Source: Arenibacter sp. F20364
Lineage (GTDB): Bacteria > Bacteroidota > Bacteroidia > Flavobacteriales > Flavobacteriaceae
Length of the DNA: 64,000 nt
Assembly: GCF_023015905.1 (NCBI RefSeq)
Contig: NZ_JALKBD010000007.1
Coordinates: forward strand, 157,737 to 221,736
Direction: 5' to 3'
Shown: in pieces, positions 39,688 through 49,262 of the stretch
Layout of the letters: every line of letters starts with the position of its first letter
Position numbering within the stretch: position 1 is the stretch's first letter
Program-made: the position numbers and the translations under genes
Notes under the pieces: model-generated
What the model was told of the DNA's origin: nothing
Database searches by the model: none
The model's input: only the letters and a program-made list of their open reading frames with translations

Positions 39688-41820
39688 TTAAGCTGTTAAT
39701 CCTTTTGCTTTCTTGATAACCTCTTCTGAAATGTTGGATGGGGTTTCAGCGTAATGTGAAAATTCCATTGTGGAAGTTGCCCTACCAGAGGACAATGTTC
39801 TCAAAGAAGTTACATATCCAAACATCTCGGACAATGGCACCTCACCTTTGATAACTTTAGCACCTGCCCTGTCATCCATATTGGTAACAGTTCCCCTTCT
39901 ACGGTTAAGGTCACCTACAATATCACCCATGTTTTCTTCCGGAGTCAATACCTCCAATTTCATAATAGGCTCCATAACTACAGCTCCTGCAGCTTTACCA
40001 GCAGCCTTATAACCCATTTTGGCAGCCAATTCAAAAGATAGCGCATCAGAATCCACAGGGTGGAAAGATCCATCCTTAAGAACAACTTTCATTCTATCCA
40101 TTTCATAACCGGCCAATGGTCCATTCTTCATAGCAGCCTTAAATCCTTTTTCAACAGGTCCAATGAATTCTTTTGGAATACGACCACCTTTGATCTCATC
40201 AACAAACTGTAAACCAGCTCCAACAAAATCATCATCAGCAGGCCCCATCTCGAAGACAATATCCCCAAATTTACCACGACCACCAGATTGCTTCTTATAA
40301 ACTTCTCTATGAGCAGCCAATTTGGTCAATGCTTCCTTGTACTCTACCTGAGGTTCCCCTTGGCTTACTTCAACCTTAAACTCTCGTCTTAAACGGTCAA
40401 CAATAATATCCAAGTGAAGCTCACCCATACCAGAAATAATAGTTTGGCCAGATGCCTCATCCGTTTTTACCTGGAAAGTTGGATCTTCCTCGGCCAATTT
40501 AGCCAAAGCCATTCCCAATTTATCAACATCCGCTTTAGTTTTGGGCTCTACCGCGATACCGATAACCGGATCAGGGAAGTTCATACTTTCCAAAACAATT
40601 GGGTGTTTCTCATCAGACAAAGTATCCCCTGTCTTAATATCCTTAAACCCTACAGCTGCACCTATATCCCCAGCTTCAATATATTCTACCGCATTTTGCT
40701 TATTGGCATGCATTTGGTAAATCCTGGAAATACGTTCTTTATTTCCTGAACGATTGTTCAACACATACGAACCCGCATCCAATCTACCGGAATATGCCCT
40801 AAAGAATGCCAAACGCCCAACAAAAGGATCCGTTGCAATCTTAAATGCCAAAGCAGCAAACGGCTCTTTAACACTTGGCTTCCTAGACTCAGGCTTTTCT
40901 GTATCTGGATTAGTACCTACAATTGCATCCTTATCCAATGGTGATGGCAAGTAGCGACAAACGGCATCCAATAAAAATTGAACTCCTTTGTTCTTAAATG
41001 AAGAGCCACAGATCATTGGTATAATACTCATATCCATAACAGCAGCCCTTAAAGCAGCATGAACTTCATCCTCGGTAATGGAATCTTCGTCTTCGAAGAA
41101 TTTTTCCATTAACGTTTCATCATACTCAGCAACAGCCTCTATCAAAGCTGCACGATATTCATGAACCTCTTCCTTCATTTCCTCAGGAATATCCACTACA
41201 TCAAAAGTACCCCCGAAGTTTTCTTCATGCCATACGATTGCTCGGTTCTTAACCAAATCAACCACACCTCTAAAATCCGCTTCATCCCCAATTGGCAATA
41301 CAATAGGCACCGCATTTGATTTCAACATTTCCCTAACCTGCTTACACACGTTTAGGAAATTAGAACCTTGACGGTCCATTTTGTTTACAAAGCCCATTCT
41401 AGGCACTTTGTAATTGTCGGCCAATCTCCAGTTAGTTTCGGATTGTGGCTCAACACCATCAACCGCACTAAAAAGGAATACCAGACCATCCAACACCCTT
41501 AAGGAACGGTTTACCTCAACAGTAAAATCCACGTGTCCCGGAGTATCTATAATATTAAAGTGATACGGTTTGGTTTCATCTATAATGGCCCCATTCTTCA
41601 TAGGGAAATTCCATTCACAGGTAGTAGCTGCAGAAGTAATGGTAATACCCCTTTCCTGCTCCTGCTCCATCCAGTCCATTGTAGCCGCACCATCGTGCAC
41701 CTCACCTATTTTATGACTTACGCCCGTATAGAACAAGATTCTTTCGGTCGTAGTTGTTTTTCCAGCATCAATATGTGCTGCAATTCCAATATTTCTTGTG
41801 TATTTTAAATCTCTTGCCAT
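39688..41820 (-). CDS. fusA: Elongation factor G
   Basis: A 710-residue translocation GTPase. G-motifs are [15 protein letters not shown] (P-loop, about residues 17-31), [11 protein letters not shown] (switch I), [12 protein letters not shown] and NKMDRQG. Domains II-V follow, with [18 protein letters not shown], and the length is normal. There is a single copy in the window, between rpsG and rpsJ. Confidence 0.98.
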   Translation of the reverse strand: MARDLKYTRNIGIAAHIDAGKTTTTERILFYTGVSHKIGEVHDGAATMDWMEQEQERGITITSAATTCEWNFPMKNGAIIDETKPYHFNIIDTPGHVDFTVEVNRSLRVLDGLVFLFSAVDGVEPQSETNWRLADNYKVPRMGFVNKMDRQGSNFLNVCKQVREMLKSNAVPIVLPIGDEADFRGVVDLVKNRAIVWHEENFGGTFDVVDIPEEMKEEVHEYRAALIEAVAEYDETLMEKFFEDEDSITEDEVHAALRAAVMDMSIIPMICGSSFKNKGVQFLLDAVCRYLPSPLDKDAIVGTNPDTEKPESRKPSVKEPFAALAFKIATDPFVGRLAFFRAYSGRLDAGSYVLNNRSGNKERISRIYQMHANKQNAVEYIEAGDIGAAVGFKDIKTGDTLSDEKHPIVLESMNFPDPVIGIAVEPKTKADVDKLGMALAKLAEEDPTFQVKTDEASGQTIISGMGELHLDIIVDRLRREFKVEVSQGEPQVEYKEALTKLAAHREVYKKQSGGRGKFGDIVFEMGPADDDFVGAGLQFVDEIKGGRIPKEFIGPVEKGFKAAMKNGPLAGYEMDRMKVVLKDGSFHPVDSDALSFELAAKMGYKAAGKAAGAVVMEPIMKLEVLTPEENMGDIVGDLNRRRGTVTNMDDRAGAKVIKGEVPLSEMFGYVTSLRTLSSGRATSTMEFSHYAETPSNISEEVIKKAKGLTA

Positions 41821-41829
41821 TTCTGCTTA

Positions 41830-42306
41830 TTAAAATCTAAAGTGTGAGAATGCTTTGTTGGCCTCGGCCATTTTATGAGTATCCACTCTTTTCTTAACAG
41901 CAGCACCTTCTTCTTTGGATGCAGCCAAAATTTCTCCTGCCAATTTTTGCGACATAGCCTTTTCATTTCTCTTGCGAGAATAACTAATAAGCCATTTCAT
42001 AGCGGTTGAAATTTTTCGATCTGGTCTGATCTGCATAGGAATCTGAAAAGTAGCACCACCTACTCTTCTACTTCTTACCTCAACATGAGGCATAACATTG
42101 GACAACGCATCTTTCCAAAGCTCCAATGCGGTCTTTTCTTCGTCTGTCTTTTTCTCTTCTACGATATCTATAGCATCGTAAAAAACTTTAAAGGCTACCG
42201 ACTTCTTACCATCCCACATCATCATATTAACAAAACGGGTCACCAATTGGTCGTTAAACCTTGGATCTGGTAAAAGTGGTCTCTTTTTTGCCTGCTTTTT
42301 TCTCAT
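41830..42306 (-). CDS. rpsG: 30S ribosomal protein S7
   Basis: A 158-residue protein: [54 protein letters not shown] and [25 protein letters not shown]. It initiates assembly of the 30S head. It is 9 bases before fusA and 78 after rpsL. Confidence 0.98.
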   Translation of the reverse strand: MRKKQAKKRPLLPDPRFNDQLVTRFVNMMMWDGKKSVAFKVFYDAIDIVEEKKTDEEKTALELWKDALSNVMPHVEVRSRRVGGATFQIPMQIRPDRKISTAMKWLISYSRKRNEKAMSQKLAGEILAASKEEGAAVKKRVDTHKMAEANKAFSHFRF

Positions 42307-42384
42307 TTCTTCTTTTTGAGTTAATGGTCAATAGTCCTATATTAAAAGTACTTACTCCTCTAATATATTACTCTTAACAAATTT

Positions 42385-42759
42385 TTACTTCTTAGGGCGT
42401 TTTGCTCCGTATTTAGATCTACGTTGTGTCCTTCCAGCAACACCTGCTGTATCCAAGGCACCTCTAACGATGTGATACCTAACTCCTGGCAAATCCTTTA
42501 CCCTTCCGCCTCTTACTAATACTATCGAGTGCTCTTGTAAATTGTGACCCTCACCTGGTATATACGCGTTCACTTCCTTTCCATTGGTCAACCTAACCCT
42601 TGCAACTTTACGCATTGCAGAGTTTGGTTTCTTAGGAGTGGTAGTATAAACACGTGTACATACACCTCTTCTTTGAGGACACGAATCCAAAGCAGCCGAT
42701 TTACTCTTCTTAGTAATCGTGACTCTTCCTTTTCGTACTAATTGTGAAATTGTTGGCAT
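42385..42759 (-). CDS. rpsL: 30S ribosomal protein S12
   Basis: A 124-residue decoding-centre protein: [42 protein letters not shown] and [20 protein letters not shown]. The two lysines whose change gives streptomycin resistance in other bacteria (in PKKPNSA and VKDLPG) are both wild type. It is the first gene of the long ribosomal cluster and has a near-perfect promoter upstream. Confidence 0.98.
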   Translation of the reverse strand: MPTISQLVRKGRVTITKKSKSAALDSCPQRRGVCTRVYTTTPKKPNSAMRKVARVRLTNGKEVNAYIPGEGHNLQEHSIVLVRGGRVKDLPGVRYHIVRGALDTAGVAGRTQRRSKYGAKRPKK

Positions 42760-42804
42760 ACTATTTTTGTATAATAATAACTAAACCCCTCTTTTAAGGG
42801 CTGG

Positions 42805-42834
42805 CAAATGTAGTAATTATTCACAATAATTCAA
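42805..42834 (-). promoter_or_regulatory. Housekeeping promoter of rpsL and the str genes
   Basis: On the minus strand: TTG, exactly 19 bases, TACATTTG. This is a full match to the Bacteroidota consensus TTG-N19-TAnnTTTG. The expected start of transcription lies about 40 bases before the rpsL ATG. Confidence 0.75.
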
Positions 42835-43274
42835 ACCCCAAACAATTTATTTTTTATATTTTTTTTCAGCAACAGATTCAGCGGCTTGGAATTAGACCCT
42901 TTCACATCCTATTGCGATGACCCGCAACTGAAAAAAAAGTGACAAACTGGATTGCGAAATTATAACCAAAAGAAGTGAAACCTAGAGAATAAGTACAGCG
43001 AAAATCGACCGTGTTTTAATAAATTCTTAGCTTAATCGATTAATCGTAAAATATAATTCAATATAAAGCCTGAATCCTGTCTGGTTATTGAGATAATTAC
43101 GAAATTGTCAATATATTAACTTATTTATTGAAAAAAATTCCTACAAAAAAGTCAGACTAGTGTTTTAAATGTAAAATTATCATGTATTAATGTGTTATTA
43201 ATTCAGCAATATGCCCCTAAATGGCCATTTTTAACATTTTTTTATTATGCACGCATAAGAAATATGGTCAGAAA
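42835..43274. other. Intergenic region between rpsL and susC
   Basis: No gene is seen: frames are short and the sequence is very AT-rich. The only structured sites are a perfect 12-bp palindrome TTAATCGATTAA at 43032-43043 and a short ATGGCCAT palindrome near 43220. The region separates divergent rpsL and susC promoters. Confidence 0.6.
43032..43043. promoter_or_regulatory. Possible LacI-type operator
   Basis: TTAATCGATTAA is a perfect palindrome centred on CG with the AAnCGnTT core of LacI-family operators. It lies 290 bases upstream of susC. No LacI-type gene is in the window, so the assignment is weak. Confidence 0.3.
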
Positions 43275-43306
43275 GTTGTTTTATTAACAACGATTTAAGA
43301 TTTTTG
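43275..43306 (+). promoter_or_regulatory. Promoter of susC with an overlapping inverted repeat
   Basis: TTG at 43276-43278, 20 bases, GATTTTTG at 43299-43306 (seven of eight positions of the consensus box). The -33 element lies within GTTGTT-TTATT-AACAAC (43275-43291), a perfect inverted repeat that could serve as a repressor or activator site. Confidence 0.45.
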
Positions 43307-43332
43307 CCGTTGCTAATTCAAATAAACATAAA

Positions 43333-46300
43333 ATGAAAACAAAGTTAAGTGGAATCCTTACGCTGTTTCTGGCGTTGATTGTGCAATTATCCTTTGCACA
43401 AGAAAAAACGATTTCAGGTACGGTTACTGACCAAGACGGTCTGCCGCTCCCTGGAGTGAACATCCTAGTAGAGGGAACAACAACTGGAACCCAAACTGAT
43501 TTCGATGGACTTTACTCCATCGATGCAAGCGTTGGGCAAGTTTTGGTATTCTCTTATATAGGTCAAAAAAATGCTAGTATGACAGTCGGTGCCAGTACCA
43601 CCATCAACGTCCAAATGGAGGAGGATGCGCAGGCATTGGAAGAGGTTGTTGTCACGGCATTCGGAATTAAAAGAAAGCCAAAATCCTTAGGGTATTCGGT
43701 TGCATCCGTAAAATCGGAAGATATCACAGAGAATTCTGAACCAGACCTTATACGTTCCCTTAACGGTAAAGTACCTGGAGTTGATGTTAATGTCTCAACT
43801 GGGGTTGCCGGAGCTGCTAACAAAATTAATATTCGTGGAACAACTTCATTTCAAGGAGGAAACCAACCTTTATTCGTTGTAGATGGTACTCCTTATAGTA
43901 ATGATGAATTGGAAACCTCCGATCAGGTTACCGATAGTGGTGGTAGCTATGAATCTGGGATATCCTCTTTGGACCCTAATGACATTGCCAATGTGGAAGT
44001 TCTTAAAGGCGCTGTGGCTGCTGCGCTATACGGCTCCAGAGCCGTTAATGGGGTTATTGTTATCACAACAAAGTCAGGTCAGTCGGGCGGGTTTTCAAAT
44101 AAGAAATTTGAGGTCTCCCTGAATAGTGGGCTGTATTTTGAAAAAATAGCCAACCTTCCTGAATATCAGAATACTTACGGTAACGGAACCAACTTTAATT
44201 ACAACAATGCCAATGGTTCTTGGGGGGCCAGATTTGACTCTCTGGAAACCATTCCTACCTGGGGACCTTTATTATCAGCTTTCCCAGATCTATTTGGACC
44301 AACGGTTCCCTATGTAGCACAACCGAACAATGTTAAGGATTTGTTCAGGACCGGTATTGTCAGAGATAATTCGATTAACGTGAGTACGGCGAACGAAAAT
44401 TCCAATTTCAGCCTAACCCTTTCCAATCTTGATCAAGAAGGATATATCCCTTACAACACATACAAAAGGACCAATATTTCTACAGGGGGTAATTTTAAAC
44501 TGGAAAATGGTTTAAGGGTCGGAGCCAATTTAAGCTATTCCGATAGCGAACAAGTAGGTGCTTTCTTTGGTGAAAATCAATACGCAGGAGCAGCTTCCTC
44601 CTTTGCAAGAACAATGGTGCTAGGAAGGACATGGGATTTCAACTTACCTTATGAGCATCCCGTAACAGGAGCACCTGTAGTTCCGAACGGTGGTTATGAC
44701 CACCCTTTATGGTCCTGGAAACACAACCAGATCATAAGTAGTGTTAATAGAACTGTCGCCAATGTAAATTTTTCCTATGACTTTAACGACCACATTAATG
44801 CGAGATATCAATTAGGTATCAATAAATATGACTTGGGGAGGGTTGAAATCACAGACAAAGGTTCTAGGGCCGCTGCTGGTATAGGCCAAGTAAGAACCCA
44901 AGATTACGACAGTGAAGAAATTGAATCTACATTCCTAGTTACCTTTAATTATGATTTGGCCCAGGATCTGAACCTAAACTTAATGGTAGGTAACAATGTA
45001 AACCAAAAATCTACACACAACGTTGGCTATACCGGTACAGGCCTTATCGCCGACGATATATTTACCATTAAAAATACGGCCAACGTAACAGCAGATTTTA
45101 ATGATACTACGAGAAAAAGGATAGTAGGTGTTTTTGGTGATATGGGGCTAAACTATAAGGACTATTTGTTCTTAAATGCCACCGCCAGAAATGATTGGTC
45201 TTCAACTTTACCAAAAAATGGCAACAGTTTCCTATATCCATCCGTTTCCTCATCATTTATTTTTACCGATGCCTTTGACATTGGTGGTGATATACTGAAC
45301 TACGGTAAAATTAGAGGGGGTTGGGCCAACGTTGGCCGTGATGCCGATGCATATCAAATCAACAAGGTATATGGCCTAGGCGACGTATATGCAGGACAAC
45401 CTGTTGTATTTTTACCAACCACCTTGGGAAACCCCGACTTGGTTCCTGAAAACACAGAGGAATTTGAAATTGGCGCCGATCTAGAGTTTTTGAATAGACG
45501 CTTTATGATAGATTTCACTTGGTACCAGAAGACCACGACCGACTTGATTTCTGAAGTAAATGTTCCGACATCTACAGGTTACACCTCATTCTTGACCAAT
45601 ATTGGTGAAATGGAAAACAAGGGAGTTGAAATTGGATTGACACTGATACCCGTTAGAACCGAAAACTTTAGCTGGACATCCTTTACTTCCTTTACCAAAA
45701 ACAGAAATGAGGTTAAAGAATTGATTGATGGATTGGAAAGATTTCCAATTGATGTTAATCAAATTGCCTATGTACAAAAAGGACAGCCTTTTGGTGTCTT
45801 TTACGGAACGGCATTTGCAAGGGATGAAGAGGGCAACTATCTTATCGAAGAAGGTGGCGGTGGTATTCTACAAGCCACATCAGATGCGGTAATAGGAGAT
45901 CCGACCCCCGATTTTAAAATCGGGTTCACCAACACCCTTAAATATAAAACTCTAAGCCTGAGAGCTCAGGTCGATTGGAAAGAAGGAGGGGATTTTTCAT
46001 CATCAGGTTTGGCAGCACTACTGGGTAGAGGAGTAACCAAGGATACCGAAGACAGGGAACGCACCTTTATAATTCCTGGCTTTTATGGCAACCCAACCAC
46101 AGGGGAAGCCATTCTTGATGGTTCTGGAAACAAAATTCCCAACACCACACAAATTACAATGAACAACCTGTATTTCTCGCCTACCACCAATAGTAATACC
46201 TTTGGTATTAACACAGTAGATGAGGGCACCATTTATGATGGTACCGTGTTTAGGTTAAGGGAAGTTGCCTTGGCATACGATTTACCTAAAAAGTTTCTTG

Positions 46301-46494
46301 AGAAAACATTTATTGGTTCTTTATCCATCGCCCTAATTGGTAATAATCTTTGGTATTTTGCACCAAATGTACCTAAGTACACCAATTACGACCCCGACGT
46401 AAATGCCTATGGAGCATCCAACTTACAAGGCATTGAAACTCAATCTGCGCCAAGTTCCAAAAGATATGGTTTTAAGATTAATGTAACATTTTAA
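43333..46494 (+). CDS. SusC/RagA-family TonB-linked outer-membrane transporter
   Basis: A 1053-residue TonB-dependent transporter. A signal peptide (1-22, ending LSFAQ) is followed by a carboxypeptidase-D-like domain (about 27-90; ISGTVTDQDGLPLPGVNILVEG), a TonB-box region (LEEVVVTAFGIKRK, about 100), a plug (about 115-235, with INIRGTTSFQGGNQPLFVVDG and YGSRAVNGVIVITTKSG) and a barrel to the C-terminal Phe. There is no STN domain, so no anti-sigma partner is expected. With the SusD homologue 12 bases downstream it forms the importer of a PUL-type locus. The substrate is probably an oligosaccharide or a related molecule; it is not readable. Confidence 0.96.
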   Translation: MKTKLSGILTLFLALIVQLSFAQEKTISGTVTDQDGLPLPGVNILVEGTTTGTQTDFDGLYSIDASVGQVLVFSYIGQKNASMTVGASTTINVQMEEDAQALEEVVVTAFGIKRKPKSLGYSVASVKSEDITENSEPDLIRSLNGKVPGVDVNVSTGVAGAANKINIRGTTSFQGGNQPLFVVDGTPYSNDELETSDQVTDSGGSYESGISSLDPNDIANVEVLKGAVAAALYGSRAVNGVIVITTKSGQSGGFSNKKFEVSLNSGLYFEKIANLPEYQNTYGNGTNFNYNNANGSWGARFDSLETIPTWGPLLSAFPDLFGPTVPYVAQPNNVKDLFRTGIVRDNSINVSTANENSNFSLTLSNLDQEGYIPYNTYKRTNISTGGNFKLENGLRVGANLSYSDSEQVGAFFGENQYAGAASSFARTMVLGRTWDFNLPYEHPVTGAPVVPNGGYDHPLWSWKHNQIISSVNRTVANVNFSYDFNDHINARYQLGINKYDLGRVEITDKGSRAAAGIGQVRTQDYDSEEIESTFLVTFNYDLAQDLNLNLMVGNNVNQKSTHNVGYTGTGLIADDIFTIKNTANVTADFNDTTRKRIVGVFGDMGLNYKDYLFLNATARNDWSSTLPKNGNSFLYPSVSSSFIFTDAFDIGGDILNYGKIRGGWANVGRDADAYQINKVYGLGDVYAGQPVVFLPTTLGNPDLVPENTEEFEIGADLEFLNRRFMIDFTWYQKTTTDLISEVNVPTSTGYTSFLTNIGEMENKGVEIGLTLIPVRTENFSWTSFTSFTKNRNEVKELIDGLERFPIDVNQIAYVQKGQPFGVFYGTAFARDEEGNYLIEEGGGGILQATSDAVIGDPTPDFKIGFTNTLKYKTLSLRAQVDWKEGGDFSSSGLAALLGRGVTKDTEDRERTFIIPGFYGNPTTGEAILDGSGNKIPNTTQITMNNLYFSPTTNSNTFGINTVDEGTIYDGTVFRLREVALAYDLPKKFLEKTFIGSLSIALIGNNLWYFAPNVPKYTNYDPDVNAYGASNLQGIETQSAPSSKRYGFKINVTF

Positions 46495-46505
46495 TAAAAA
46501 GAACT

Positions 46506-48206
46506 ATGAAAAATATATTCAAAATAAATCTGAAAGGCCGTGCCATGTTCGCCGCAGCATTGGTATCCTTACTTTTCTATAATTGTAGTGACTATTTGGA
46601 TGTGAATACAGATCCCAATAACCCTACGGTAGCACCCTTGGATCAGTTATTGACCAATATTGAAACTAATTTTAACGATATCACTGAATTTGAATTTTTT
46701 TCGGCAGAAATACTTTCTTCCTATGTACACCAATTTACATTTCGTGAGGAACAAGATCAATATGGTACAAGGCAAGATAATTCCAATATACAGAATACAT
46801 GGGACAATGCTTATTCCGTATTTGGCGAAACCGACATCATCATTAACCAAGGGACCGAGGAAAATGAAATGATCATGGTAGGTATGGCGAAAATTATCAA
46901 AGCATATACAGCAACCATTATTGTGAATATATGGGGTGATGCTCCATTTACAGAAGCCGCCCAATTGGCAAATGGTTTAGTGAGCCCTGTTTTCGACAAG
47001 CAAGAAGATATCTATCAAAACGCGCTGACATTAATTGATGAAGGCATTGCAAACATAAATAGTGGCCAAGGTCTAAACCCTGGTACCCAGGATCTGTTTT
47101 ATGGTGGTAGCATATCTCAATGGAATAGGTTTGCCAATACCCTTAAATTAAAGCTCTATAATGAAATTAGATTATCTAGCTTGTTCGATGCCGGCAAACT
47201 AAGCACTTTGGTTGCTACTGATAATTTCATGTCCGGGATTGCGGATGATTTTGAATATCCATATTCAACCACACAGTCCCCTTCTGAAGAGAGAAATCCC
47301 CTATACACAGATTCTTATTTGGCTGGACAGACTGCGCATTATGCCAGTCCTTGGTTCTATGAGATATTAAAAGGATGGAACCCGAACATTCACAATGGGG
47401 TTGTGGATCCCAGACTTCCTTATTATTTTTATAATCAATTAACTCCAGGAGAATTGCCTCCAGATGTAGGGGATCCAACAACAGGTGACCCCAAGGCGGA
47501 TTATTGGGATAGAAACACAGGTTTCCATACTATTAGATTTGGTAGTGTAAGTGCCAATAGGGATTTTACTTCCAGAAATTCTTCTACCTATCCAGGAATT
47601 TATCCTGCAGGGGGCAAATACGATGATGGACAAGGTGGAGCTGCCGATACCAATGCAGGGACAGGTGCCGCTCCCCACAGAATGCTAACCTATCATGAAT
47701 TTTTATTTATTCAGGCCGAATTAATTCAGGCAAGCTTGATAGCTGGGGATGCGAAGGCAAAATTGGAAGAAGCCATGACCGCTGCTTTTGCAAAAGTAGA
47801 TCAGGTAGTCAGCAATTCAGAAACAAGCCAATCTGTCCCAAAGCTTATTGAATCTACCGAAGTATCTGATTTTATCGATGGTATTTTGGCAGAATTTGAT
47901 GGGGCTTCCGAAGCTAAAAAGATGGAAATTATCATGACCCAAAAATGGGTATCCACTTTTGGTGATCCCTATGATCAATACAATGATTACAGAAGAACAG
48001 GATACCCTGTGTTGGCAAATCCAGTAGGACCTTCTCCAGAATATCAATTGGATAATGGAGACGCCTGGCCCTTGATCGACAGTGAAACAACATTAACAAG
48101 ACCTTTCCAAGTTTCCCTTTTCTGGCCACAAGCCGAATTGAACGTTAATGAAAATGCACCTGCCCAAAAAGATGCAACGACGTATAAAATATTTTGGGAC
48201 AACTAA
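46506..48206 (+). CDS. SusD/RagB-family surface lipoprotein
   Basis: A 566-residue lipoprotein with the lipobox LLFYNC (Cys about residue 27) and the SusD-like start SDYLDVNTDPNNPTVAPLDQLL. It is rich in helices of the TPR-like SusD fold, with YGGSISQWNRFANTLKLKLYNEIRLSS in the middle and a C-terminal QKWVSTFGDPYDQYNDYRRTGYP. SusD proteins cap the SusC barrel at the cell surface and capture the substrate. Its sequence is of the branch seen with non-classical PULs (SusD-like_2). It is 12 bases after susC and ends 17 bases before the next gene. Confidence 0.95.
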   Translation: MKNIFKINLKGRAMFAAALVSLLFYNCSDYLDVNTDPNNPTVAPLDQLLTNIETNFNDITEFEFFSAEILSSYVHQFTFREEQDQYGTRQDNSNIQNTWDNAYSVFGETDIIINQGTEENEMIMVGMAKIIKAYTATIIVNIWGDAPFTEAAQLANGLVSPVFDKQEDIYQNALTLIDEGIANINSGQGLNPGTQDLFYGGSISQWNRFANTLKLKLYNEIRLSSLFDAGKLSTLVATDNFMSGIADDFEYPYSTTQSPSEERNPLYTDSYLAGQTAHYASPWFYEILKGWNPNIHNGVVDPRLPYYFYNQLTPGELPPDVGDPTTGDPKADYWDRNTGFHTIRFGSVSANRDFTSRNSSTYPGIYPAGGKYDDGQGGAADTNAGTGAAPHRMLTYHEFLFIQAELIQASLIAGDAKAKLEEAMTAAFAKVDQVVSNSETSQSVPKLIESTEVSDFIDGILAEFDGASEAKKMEIIMTQKWVSTFGDPYDQYNDYRRTGYPVLANPVGPSPEYQLDNGDAWPLIDSETTLTRPFQVSLFWPQAELNVNENAPAQKDATTYKIFWDN

Positions 48207-48223
48207 TAGATAAAATTCATATC

Positions 48224-49144
48224 ATGAAAAACATATATATATTAAGTCTCCTTTTAGCCCTATTTGCGCTAAATACATCATGTGATGATGACGGAGGCAC
48301 TTCGGCAATCGATACCACCAATGGTGCCCTACCCGATTTTAAAATGGTAGCTGGAAGCCCTGATTTTATTGACCTTACAGGAATAGCAAATCTAAACTTA
48401 CAATTTACCGTTGGTGTAGGCGTAGGAGAGCCTACATCCTTCGACCTAAAGGCGTACTACCTTACTGTAGATGGCGAATTGTACGGGCCAATTACTCTGG
48501 ATGCAGGTGTCACCGAATTTCCTAAGGAGTATTCATTTAGTGGGACCCAAATTATAGCCGCCTTTTCAGAACTAAATAGTGCTGCTGATGTACAGGTAGG
48601 AGATGTCCTGAAATTTTTCACCTCTTATACGTTTGCAGATGGTTCCAAACTAGAAGTTCTTAATAGCAAAGGAGAACCCAATTATTATGCCGCGGATTTC
48701 AACGCTTTCCCAGATTTCACGGTAAAATTGGATTATGTTGTATCCTGCCTATCAGATTTGGGAGGAACCCATACATACGTTACCACCAATCTTCAAGCAG
48801 CCAACAGTCCTACTGCATGTCCAACAGGAGAGGTTACCGGAACCGTTACCTGGACGGATCAGGGTGGAGGTACCTACCTTACTTCCGACCTAGGTTTTGG
48901 CCAATACGAATCATCATGCTGGAACGATGGACCGGCAACAAGTGGTGGAGCCACTTTTAGCGAAGTGTGCGGCGAAATCATATCCGGAGGACTAGATCAA
49001 TATGGTCTAGAATATATTTGGGTAATTACGGATGTAAGCGGTCCGGAATTAACAATGACCTGGACCAATGATTATGGCGATTCAGGTCAAGTAGTCATCA
49101 CTAGGGAAGGTGGATTGGATTGGCCACAATTATTTACCAATTAA
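48224..49144 (+). CDS. Surface lipoprotein of a SusCD locus (SusE/F-position), unknown ligand
   Basis: A 306-residue lipoprotein with the lipobox LFALNTSC followed by an Asp/Gly-rich stretch. It appears all-beta: an N-terminal domain (about 35-185) and a C-terminal module (about 190-300) with three Cys and many Trp/Tyr/Gly. The position directly after susD is that of the SusE/SusF surface glycan-binding proteins, but no family motif is clear. The ATG at 48224 is chosen; a TTG at 48194 lies inside susD and would put extra residues before the signal peptide. A strong terminator follows. Confidence 0.75.
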   Translation: MKNIYILSLLLALFALNTSCDDDGGTSAIDTTNGALPDFKMVAGSPDFIDLTGIANLNLQFTVGVGVGEPTSFDLKAYYLTVDGELYGPITLDAGVTEFPKEYSFSGTQIIAAFSELNSAADVQVGDVLKFFTSYTFADGSKLEVLNSKGEPNYYAADFNAFPDFTVKLDYVVSCLSDLGGTHTYVTTNLQAANSPTACPTGEVTGTVTWTDQGGGTYLTSDLGFGQYESSCWNDGPATSGGATFSEVCGEIISGGLDQYGLEYIWVITDVSGPELTMTWTNDYGDSGQVVITREGGLDWPQLFTN

Positions 49145-49161
49145 ATAATTAAAATTAAACG

Positions 49162-49190
49162 AAAGCGGCCTTTGAGGCCGCTTTTTTTTT
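49162..49190 (+). terminator. Terminator of the susCD operon
   Basis: A perfect 9-bp stem AAAGCGGCC/GGCCGCTTT with a 5-base loop, followed by T9. It lies 18 bases after the lipoprotein stop. Confidence 0.92.
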
Positions 49191-49229
49191 ATTAAACTTC
49201 CATTGCCTAAATAATGGATCTATTTAATA

Positions 49230-49258
49230 TTGATATCTTTATTTACAACGAATTTTTG
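49230..49258 (+). promoter_or_regulatory. Possible promoter of the arylsulfotransferase-family gene
   Basis: TTG, 18 bases, AATTTTTG (seven of eight positions). It ends only 4 bases before the ATG at 49263, so a transcript from here would be nearly or fully leaderless. Confidence 0.35.
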
Positions 49259-49262
49259 ACTA

